The notes below the pieces were generated by a model, which searched no databases, was not told the DNA's origin, and worked only from the letters and a program-made list of their open reading frames with translations. DNA of 64,000 nucleotides from positions 88,597,890-88,661,889 of the forward strand of contig JAVMKO010000003.1 of the NCBI GenBank assembly GCA_032164245.1, written 5' to 3'. Below, piece by piece: positions 56,750-64,000 of this stretch (within the stretch, counting starts at the first letter, position 1; each line of letters opens with the position of its first letter). The position numbers were made by a program, and so were the translations under genes. Source of the DNA: Sternotherus odoratus (taxonomy: Eukaryota > Chordata > Testudines > Kinosternidae).

Positions 56750-57225
56750 TTTTGCCATCATCGAAGGATGGATCCACCGGCACATTCCCCCCTCCCCCCC
56801 CAAATCACACACAATACATAAATAAAGAACCATGTCTTTATCCCAACTCTGTCCATGCCATCAATTCACTGCACCCTTACAAACAATATCTGAATTGGGA
56901 AGATCCTCATCTTGTGGTTGGACTGCTTCATCAGCACTGTCATTGCTCTCCTCCTCCATTAGCTCCTCCAGTTGTATTACCCACCAGTCCATGAGATAAA
57001 CCAATTCCACAGCAGGCCTATGAAAACTGACCAGCTCTTTGAAATAGTGACAGGGCACTGGTTATCAGAGACCTTTACAACATCTTTCACCTGACCATAC
57101 TGCACTATCGTGAACATTATTTTCTCTCCATGCTTCGTAAGTTCAGTGGATCCTGCTCTCCACAAGAGATGTCCCAAACGCCTTTGGACTGTGTTTGAGC
57201 CTGAATGCACTCTTGTAACCAAAGT
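56750..57225 (-). pseudogene. Unassigned coding-like stretch
   Basis: Two overlapping minus frames (57222..56977 and 57058..56861) can be read as one protein-like sequence with a frameshift: ELTKHGEKIMFTIVQYGQV, then RPAVELVYLMDWWVIQLEEL and an acidic tail. Composition is more protein-like than the surrounding frames. I do not recognise the family; a transposon-encoded protein is the likeliest source given the setting. Confidence 0.3.
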
Positions 57226-57429
57226 CCCCCCTGGGCCAAACAGCCAGTCACAGCGGTCAACAATTTGCCCAGCAAAACAGGTAAGACATTTTAAATCTGC
57301 CTGTGGCTTCCTGCTAACTTAATCAGCTATGTCCTCTGGAATACCTTTATGCACACAGAGAGTCCCCAAGGGGAAGACAAAGTGACATCCTCCACATTGT
57401 GAGAAGTTCAATGTGGAAAAGGGAAAAAA

Positions 57430-57660
57430 GACAGTTACTCACCTGTCGTAACAGTTGTTCTTCGAGATGTGTTGCTCATGTCCATTCCAACAGTGTGTGC
57501 GCACCGCGCATGCATGGTCCCGGAAGATTTTTCCCCAGCGGTACCCGTAGGGTCGGCAGGGGCGACCCCTGGAGTGGCACCCTTATGGCCCTGCCAACCC
57601 TCCCCCCGCTCAGTTCCTTCTTGCCGGTACTCCGACCTGAGGGGAGGCGGGAGGGATTTG
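57430..57660. repeat. DIRS 3' terminal inverted repeat
   Basis: GTGTGTGCGCACCGCGCATG, GAAGATTTTTCCCCAGCGG and GGCGACCCCTGGAGTGG reappear as reverse complement at 63232..63401. The outermost 60 bp (GACAGTTACTCACCTG...) are specific to this end. Confidence 0.9.
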
Positions 57661-57758
57661 GAATGGACATGAGCAACACATCTCGAAGAACAACTGTTAC
57701 GACAGGTGAGTAACTGTCTTTTCTTCTTCGAGTGCTTGCTCATGTCCATTCCAACAGT
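57661..57758. repeat. DIRS internal complementary region
   Basis: 57661..57718 is the inverted copy of the extreme 3' end (CAGGTGAGTAACTGTC against GACAGTTACTCACCTG). 57721..57758 (TTCTTCTTCGAGTGCTTGC) is the inverted copy of the extreme 5' end. The two outer ends are thus joined in complementary form next to the recombinase gene, which is the template DIRS elements are thought to use to form a circle. Confidence 0.88.
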
Positions 57759-57774
57759 GACTTACGAGCAGTTA

Positions 57775-60222
57775 TCATGGAGGAGGGTGAGGAGTACTGT
57801 CAATGCCAGCTGCCAGGACTGCCTGTCTGACAGCAGCGTCCTCCATCGTCTGCTGCACAATCGCGTAGTGCGAGGAAAAGGTGTGCACCGAAGACCACGT
57901 TGCTGCTCTACAGATGTCAGCGATGGGAACGTGCGACAGGAACGCCGTGGATGCGGCCTGAGCTCTGGTCGAATGGGCTGTTAACGGAGGAGGAGAAACA
58001 CTCGAGAGGTTATAGCACAGCTTGATGCACGATGTTATCCAGGCTGAGAGGCGCTGGGAAGAGACCGGCAACCCCTTCATTCGCTCCGCTACTGAAATAA
58101 AAAGTTGTGGAGATTTACGAAAGGGTTTTGTACGTTGTAAATAAAAAGCTAAAGCCCTTTTCACGTCCAAAGAGTGGAACATTCTCTCCCTGTTAGAGGT
58201 ATGGGGTGTTGGGAAAAAGACAGGGAAGAATATGTCTTGGTTTATATGGAAAGCAGAAACCACCTTAGGAAGGAAGGCCGGGTGAGGACGTAACTGAACC
58301 TTATCCTTATGAAATACCATATACGGGGGTTCAGAGGTAAGAGCTCTGAGCTCGGACACCCTTCTAGCAGAGGTAATAGCTACCAAAAAGGCAGTTTTCC
58401 AAGATAAATAGGAAAGAGGGCAAGTGGCCAGGGGTTCAAAGGGGGGCTTCATTAATGCTGTTAGCACCAGGTTCAGGTCCCAAGGCGGAACTGGGTGCCT
58501 CACCGGGGGGTACAACCTTTCCAAACCCTTGATAAACCGAGCGACTAGAGGATTACTGAATACAGAAACTCCACCAACGCCTGGGTGAAAAGCTGATATG
58601 GCAGCCAGGTGCACCCGTACAGTGGAGAGTGCCAAGCCTTGCTGCTTAAGGCTAAGGAGGTAGTCTAAGATAAGGGATATTGGAGCTAAAAGAGAGGCAA
58701 CTCCCTTATCCTGAGCCCACAAGGAGAAACGCTTCCACTTGGCCGCGTAGGTAGCCCGAGTGGAAGGTTTCCTACTACCCAGTAGGACATCCCTGACTTG
58801 GGCAGAGCACTGAAGCTCTGAGGGGTTCAGCCACGGATATTCCACGCCGTGAGGTGGAGAGACTGCAGGTTGGGGTGTAGCAGTCGGCCGTGTTCCTGAG
58901 AGATCAGGGTTGGGAGAAGTGGGAGAGTTATAGGTGCCCTGATGGAAAGGGACATCAGCAGGGTGTACCAATGCTGGCGGGGCCACGCCGGCGCTATGAG
59001 GATCATGGAGGCTCTGTCTAGACGGGCCTTGAGCAGCACTCTGTGGATAAGGGAAAACGGAGGGAACGCATAAAGTAGACCCCCCTTCCAAGGGATCTGA
59101 AAGGCGTCTGCCTCTGATCCTGGGCTGAGGTTCAGGAGGGAACAAAACCTCTGGCACTTCCTGTTGGCTCTCGTGGCGAACAGATCCATGAGGGGAAAGC
59201 CCCACACTCAGAAGATTGAGTGTGCAATGTCGGCCCTGAGCGACCACTCGTGGCCCCGAAAAGAACGACTCAGAGTGTCTGCCAATATATTCTGAACCCC
59301 TGGGAGATAGGTGGCTTGGAGGTGAATATTGTGTGAAATACAAAATTCCCAGAGGGCTAGGGCTTCCCTGCATAGGTGAGAAGACCGAGCGCCCCCTTGT
59401 TCGTTTATGTAAAACATTGCTGCTGTGTTGTCTGTCAGCACTAATACACACTTGCCTTGTATGCATTCCCGAAACGCTTGGCAGGCTAGACGAACCGCTC
59501 TGAGCTCCCTGACGTTGATGTGAAGGGACAGCTCGCTCCGAGACCAGAGGCCTTGAGTCCTGGTATCTCCGAGATGTGCTCCCCAGCCGAGAGCGGAAGC
59601 ATCCGTCCCCAAGGTTACTGATGGCTGAGGCTTCCGGAAGGGGACTCCTACTGCGAGGGAGTCGGGTTGACGCCACCATTGGAGAGAACAGAGTGTGTGG
59701 TTTGGGAGAGTGACAATCAAGTTTAGAGGATCTCTGCCCTGTCTGTATACAGTTGCCAACCAGGTCTGGAGAGGGCAAAGCCACAACCTGGCGTGTGGCA
59801 CTACGTATGTACAAGCTGCCATATGCCCCAAGAGGACCATGCAGTTCCTGACTGTAGTGGTGGGGAATCGAAGGGCCGAGTGAATTAAGTCTGCTATGGC
59901 TTTGGCCCGCGTAGGAGGTAGGAATGCCCTTGCCTGTTGAGAGTCCAATATCACCCCTATGAATTCTATCCTCTGAGTGGGCACTAGGGTCGGTTTTGGC
60001 TCGTTTAGCAGGAGGCCCAACCTGAGGAAAGTCGCCCTGGTAAGAGCTATGTGTTGGGTCACTAGCTGTTCCGTCTCCGCCCTGATGAGCCAATCGTCCA
60101 GGTAAGGGTATACATGCACATGCTTCCTTCTCAGGAATGCGGCCACGACGGACATGCACTTTGTGAAGACCCTTGGGGCAGTGGACAGGCCGAACGGAAG
60201 TACTGTAAACTGATAGTGGCAA
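57775..60222 (-). CDS. DIRS tyrosine recombinase (YR) ORF, intact
   Basis: An 815-codon frame is open. Only its last third (58850..57775) looks like a folded enzyme: an N-terminal SAM-like part (RKPSTRATYAAKWKRFSLWA), then TSARRVSELRAL with the first catalytic arginine (about 58360), TAHSTRAQAAS with the H-x-x-R pair (about 57970), and SSHYAIVQQT with the nucleophilic tyrosine (about 57866). The enzyme would integrate the circular DNA intermediate. The first 450 codons overlap pol in another frame and look like out-of-frame RT/RNase H, so they may be open by chance. The start used by the protein is unknown; it may be reached by frameshift from pol, which ends at 58827. Confidence 0.88.
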   Translation of the reverse strand: MPLSVYSTSVRPVHCPKGLHKVHVRRGRIPEKEACACIPLPGRLAHQGGDGTASDPTHSSYQGDFPQVGPPAKRAKTDPSAHSEDRIHRGDIGLSTGKGIPTSYAGQSHSRLNSLGPSIPHHYSQELHGPLGAYGSLYIRSATRQVVALPSPDLVGNCIQTGQRSSKLDCHSPKPHTLFSPMVASTRLPRSRSPLPEASAISNLGDGCFRSRLGSTSRRYQDSRPLVSERAVPSHQRQGAQSGSSSLPSVSGMHTRQVCISADRQHSSNVLHKRTRGRSVFSPMQGSPSPLGILYFTQYSPPSHLSPRGSEYIGRHSESFFSGPRVVAQGRHCTLNLLSVGLSPHGSVRHESQQEVPEVLFPPEPQPRIRGRRLSDPLEGGSTLCVPSVFPYPQSAAQGPSRQSLHDPHSAGVAPPALVHPADVPFHQGTYNSPTSPNPDLSGTRPTATPQPAVSPPHGVEYPWLNPSELQCSAQVRDVLLGSRKPSTRATYAAKWKRFSLWAQDKGVASLLAPISLILDYLLSLKQQGLALSTVRVHLAAISAFHPGVGGVSVFSNPLVARFIKGLERLYPPVRHPVPPWDLNLVLTALMKPPFEPLATCPLSYLSWKTAFLVAITSARRVSELRALTSEPPYMVFHKDKVQLRPHPAFLPKVVSAFHINQDIFFPVFFPTPHTSNRERMFHSLDVKRALAFYLQRTKPFRKSPQLFISVAERMKGLPVSSQRLSAWITSCIKLCYNLSSVSPPPLTAHSTRAQAASTAFLSHVPIADICRAATWSSVHTFSSHYAIVQQTMEDAAVRQAVLAAGIDSTPHPPP

Positions 60223-60844
60223 TCCCCTAACGTGAACTCAGGAACCTCCTGTGACTGGGGATGATTGAAATGTGGAAGTATGCATCCTTTAGGTCGAGGG
60301 CGGCAAACCAGTCTCCGCGATCCATGGAAGGAATGATGGTCGCAAGGGAGAGCATGCGGAACTTCAGCTTCTTTATGTAGGAGTTGAGGCCCCGCAGGTC
60401 TAGGATGGGACGAAGACCACCTTTGGCCTTCGGGATAAGGAAATAACGGGAGTAGTATCCCTTGCCCCGAAATTCTTGAGGCACCTCCTCTATGGCACCC
60501 AAAGACAAGAGGGTATGAACCTCCTGAACTAGGAGTTGCTCGTGAGATGGGTCCCTGAAGAGGGACGGGGAGGGAGGATGGTGGGGCGGAAGGGAGGAGA
60601 ATTGGATAGAATATCCCACCCTCACCAGGCTGAGGACCCATTTGTCTGAAGTAAGTCGGGCCCACTCCTGGTAAAAGTGGGATAAGCGGTTCACAAACGG
60701 ACGTGAAGGATCTAAGGGAACTGGTCTGAGGCCCTCGAGCACAACTTCAAAAATTTGGTCTGGGCCCTTGCTGGTTTCTAGGGCCCGAATTCTGTTCGTT
60801 TCTGGACGAAGAGCGAGGGCGTCCCCTGCCATTGCCCCTACCAC
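58827..60844 (-). pseudogene. DIRS pol: reverse transcriptase, RNase H, methyltransferase-like domain
   Basis: RT fingers read YYSRYFLIPKAKGGLRPILD and WFAALDLKDAYFHI (60844..60240). A one-base frameshift near 60238 moves the rest to another frame, where FTLGDCHYQFTVLPFGLSTA and the catalytic YLDD (60093..60104) follow. RNase H has its acidic residues in TDASALGWGA, NVRELRAV, VLTDNTAAM and ILADTLSR. After SIF there is a TGA stop (59210..59208), then the same frame continues with PLMDLFATRANRKC and LLYAFPPFSL and MILIAPAWPRQHW, the Dam-like methyltransferase region of DIRS pol, ending at 58827. The stop could be a CGA to TGA transition. Confidence 0.88.
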
Positions 60845-63039
60845 CCCTCCTAGGGGGGTCCCGTCGAGGAGGGAACTGGTATGGTCTTGGCTGTGTGGGA
60901 GGGGGAGGTCTGAAAAGCTTTCGGAGGGGCTGAGTATGGAGGCCCAGAGATCGTAACATGGTCCTCGAGTCTTTCATAGAGTGTAACTTCTTATCAGTCT
61001 CCTCAGAAAACAGACCCTGCTTATCAAAGGGCAGGTCCTGTATAGTAGTTTGCACCGGGGGTGGAATCCCGGAGACTTGCAGCCATGCCCCCCGTCTCAT
61101 AGGGATGGCTGTTGCCATGGTGCGTGAGGCAGAGTCAGCAGAGTCCAGAGCGGCCTGTAGGGCTGCCCTTGACACAACCCTACCTTCCTCGAGGATGGCC
61201 TTAAATTCTGATTGAGAGTCCATGGGAAGCTGGGCCTGGAATTTCGCCATTGCCGACCAGGAATTGTAGGCGTACCTCCCCAAGGCTGCTTGCTGGTTTG
61301 CGATGCGCAGCTGGAGGACTCCCGAAGAACAGACTTTTCGGCCAAACAAGTCCAATTTCTTGGCCTCATGGGACTTCGGGGTGGATCCCGTCTGCCCCTG
61401 ACGCTCACGGTGGTTAACTGCGTCTGCCACCAGCGTCCCTGGCTGAGGGTGGGTGAACAAGTGCTCATACCCCTGTTGGGGGCAAAGTAACGTCTCTCAA
61501 CCCCTCTAGCAGTGGGCTGAACAGAAGATGGTGTCTGCCATATGACGTTAGACATTTTGTGAATCGTCTTAATGAACGGCAGGGCTATCTTGGTAGGGCC
61601 CCCCGTTGTCAAAATGTCCACTGTGGGATCCGTTTCCTCCTCCACTTCCTCAGCTGGGAGGTCAAGATTCTGAGCCACCCTTCGGAGGAGTTCCTGGTGC
61701 CCTCTGACATCCATTGGTGGTAAATTTGGGGACGAGGAGCCCGCTACTGCCTCGTCGGGCGAGGAGGAAGAGGATGGAACAAACTGGGGGTCCTCAACCG
61801 GTTCCCCAAGTGGTTGGTCACCGGGAGGCCCTGTCTGTGCTATCTGCTGAGGTTCGGACGGGGGGGTGGTGCAACCCCGAAGGACCGGGTGCAGGAATCT
61901 CTGGGGGCACCTCCAGGGGTGGCACCGAGACGGTGGCGGAGACCGGTCCTCTCGGCACCGAAGGCAGGGAAGATGACACCGATGGTGGTCCCTGCTGGTG
62001 GATCGCAAAGGGCGTCCAGAAAGGCCATTGCCATGGAGCCTGCTCCTGAGGGAGCCAGGGTGGAAGGGACCTATGATGGGAGGACCTGCGGTGCAGAGAA
62101 TGGTGGTGGGAGCGGGAGGTGTGATGGCTACGTCCCGATCTCGAGGAGCGTGCGTCAGACTCAGAGGAGTAATCCGACCCGGACCATGGGGGAGCAGACC
62201 CCGTCGGTGCCATGACGTGCCTTTCAAACATAGTCGGCTTCCCCGGGTGCTGCTCGACGCGCCTGGGTGCCGTAGACTCAGAAATCACCGGTACCGGTAT
62301 GATCGGTACCGGGGGAGCCCGTGCCGCCCATGCCGGCGCTGACTCCGGGTAGGCGGGAATCAGCGGCACCGGATTCTGAATTGTGATCGGTGCCGGAGGT
62401 CGCGCTACCACCAGTGCTGGTGCTACAAATTGAGACTGCGTTTGCGCCGGTGCCGGTTCCATCGTTAGCGCAATTAAATCCCTGGCTGCCTCAAAAGTAT
62501 CTGGTGTTGAGGCTCTATCCGGCTGCTCCATGAATTGTGGAGGCGGTGAGGCGGTACCGAGAGGCGCATGCGGCTCAGACTCAGCCAGCTGCGCAGGCAC
62601 TTGACGGGACTCGCCCTTGCGACCCGAAGTCTGCCGTCTGGGAGAGGGTTCACCCTGGGTTTTACGGACCGGGGAATGACCTCTCGACTTCTTCGAAGGC
62701 ACCGGTGACTGGGAGCGGTGCCTTCGGGAGCTCCCCTTGTGGGAGGATCGGTGCCGGTGTTTGCCCCGGTCAGCCTTCGGTGCCGACTGGTCCCGCACAG
62801 AGGCCGGTGCGCTGCGCACGGAGGTGGACGGCGCCTCAGGCTGAAGAGCCGATTCCATGAGGATGATCTTCAGGCGCGAATCTCTCTCCTTTTTCGTTCT
62901 GGGCTTAAATGCCGTGCAAATTGTGCAGCATTCAGCTAAATGGCTCACCCAAACACTTGAGGCACTTGGAGTGAGGGTCACTCACGGGCATAGGCTTAGC
63001 ACAGCCTTCACAAGTTTTGAAACCCGGCGATCCAGGCAT
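60747..63039 (-). pseudogene. DIRS gag-like ORF, three frameshifts
   Basis: The likely start is the ATG at 63039 (MPGSPGFKTCEGC). Cysteines in CEGC, KCLKCLGE and AECCTIC form a zinc-knuckle-like N-terminus. A long Ser/Arg/Pro-rich middle follows, then a conserved alpha-helical part (LGRYAYNSWSAMAKFQAQLP, DKKLHSMKDSRTMLRSLGL). The end is Gly/Arg-rich (RRGGRGNGRGRPRSSS), probably nucleic-acid binding. Frame changes occur near 62946, at a G-run about 61860-61866, and near 61473. It overlaps the next ORF by about 100 bp in another frame. Confidence 0.82.
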
Positions 63040-63231
63040 GCCCCGGTGCCGGAATTTCACTTTCTTTTATCTAATCCTAATTTATTAACTATATACAGGT
63101 AACTACGAACTACAAGAACTAAACTGAACTACACTAACTAGAGAACAAGGGAATTACTGAATACAAGGATACCGCAATAATGAGCCGAAGCGTCGTTGTT
63201 CCAGCGACCGTCACGAACGGAAAGAAGGAAC

Positions 63232-63401
63232 TGAGTGGGGGGAGGGTCGGCAGGGGCATATATGCATGGCCATAAGGGCGCCACTCCAGGGGTCGCCCCT
63301 GCCGACCCTACGGGTACCGCTGGGGAAAAATCTTCCGGGACCGTGCATGCGCGGTGCGCACACACTGTTGGAATGGACATGAGCAAGCACTCGAAGAAGA
63401 A
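63232..63401. repeat. DIRS 5' terminal inverted repeat
   Basis: Inverted counterpart of 57430..57660. Its outermost bases (TTCTTCTTCGAGTGCTTGC on the minus strand) differ from the 3' end, as DIRS outer ends do. Confidence 0.9.
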
Positions 63402-64000
63402 TTTGATTTACATAACAAAATAGCCAGATATGCCTACATACTGATAGGAACCAAGTTATGAGTCAGAGTAGGATGCTGTGGGTTAAATGATTAATATCAA
63501 TATATTATAGTCACAAACTTTTTATTTTTAAAGCTATATCCCCATACCAGTCTGTAGCATAGTAAAAAGCCCCCGTCTTTCACAAATAATCCTAGTAGTT
63601 TAAAATTCCCAAGTTTTCCTATTTCCTTTTTTCCTCACATTCCTCGTCTAAAGCCAACCCCCACTATAATTTTGCCTCAAAGCCTAGTTGCTCTGCATTG
63701 TTGCTACTACTGTTTTAAGCAACAGGATTTTCCACATGCCCAAGAAGTTTAGCCATGGGCCCAGGACACTAGATATTGAACAGTGTTCTTCGTGGCCATG
63801 GAGAGCATTACAACCAATAAAAATATCACCTTTTTGTCCGTTTAATTTTTCCTTATTACTACTTCCAGATGGAGCTTTTTGCGTGAGTTAAGGATAACGG
63901 ATAGAACTAGATTAATTAAAGCCACCATCTTTAATTGTGGAGGAAAATCTCAATCTGCCAGCTTCAAAAGAAAAACATCAAAGTCAAAAATTGTTTTAAT
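63402..64000. other. Unassigned intergenic sequence
   Basis: AT-rich DNA beyond the DIRS 5' end. Nothing recognised. Confidence 0.5.

Larger units (their letters stand above)
57426..63401 (-). mobile_element. DIRS-like tyrosine-recombinase retrotransposon, near full length
   Basis: About 5.98 kb. Read on the minus strand it has, in order: a 5' terminal repeat, gag, RT-RNase H-methyltransferase-like pol, tyrosine recombinase, an internal complementary region, and an inverted 3' terminal repeat. No target duplication is seen, as expected for recombinase-mediated insertion. All catalytic signatures looked for are present, but four frameshifts and one stop codon interrupt gag and pol. Three older DIRS fossils in the window have the same orientation. 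Confidence 0.93.

Noticed and set aside
57399..57749. Paired 104-codon frames on opposite strands
   Set aside because: Both are translations of the DIRS terminal and complementary repeats, hence their identical middle parts.
1..64000. tRNA, rRNA or snRNA genes
   Set aside because: No cloverleaf with A and B boxes or other RNA signature was seen apart from tRNA-derived MIR fragments; a covariance-model scan would be decisive.

Overview
This window is amniote nuclear DNA, most likely from a turtle. The call rests on the repeats: CR1 LINE 3' ends with octamer tails, MIR and L2 fossils, DIRS and Penelope-like retroelements, Helitrons, and many hAT and Harbinger-like MITEs. No computation or database search was possible, so family names come from motif and structure recognition.

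The only host gene recognised is EPM2A (laforin, a glycogen phosphatase) on the minus strand. Exon 1 (43700..43961) encodes most of the CBM20 carbohydrate-binding domain and lies in a CpG island (about 43330..44440) that should be the promoter. Exon 2 (25602..25776) is joined to it by a 17.9 kb intron in matching phase 1. Exons 3 and 4, with the phosphatase domain, were not found and should lie below coordinate 1. So 1..25601 is intron 2, 25777..43699 is intron 1, and 44440..64000 is upstream intergenic DNA.

Almost everything else is transposable-element sequence, much of it nested. 1..8400: a Harbinger Myb/SANT-type pseudogene, MIR, CR1, and a CR1 > hAT > Helitron nest. 9062..10495: an ERV-like LTR and leader cut by a reverse-oriented solo LTR. 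12285..16898: a CR1 end split by a hAT MITE, then a Harbinger-like > hAT > Tigger > tandem-palindrome nest. 17301..20885: MITE composites and a VNTR-bearing hAT inside a MIR. 24285..26706: a DIRS fossil, a MITE, EPM2A exon 2 and a solo LTR packed together. 27262..37451: three Penelope-like fold-backs, CR1, L2 and a DIRS RT fossil. 44835..48056: hAT elements and another DIRS fossil. 50306..55295: a minus-strand CR1, then a Harbinger element holding a second Helitron. 57426..63401: a nearly complete DIRS retrotransposon on the minus strand.

The two most interesting systems are these. (1) The DIRS element keeps RT, RNase H, methyltransferase-like and tyrosine recombinase motifs, inverted termini and an internal complementary region, with about five lesions. 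(2) The Penelope-like fold-backs have 12-13 bp target duplications, a GIY-YIG-type ORF tail, and arms that fold like type I hammerhead ribozymes.
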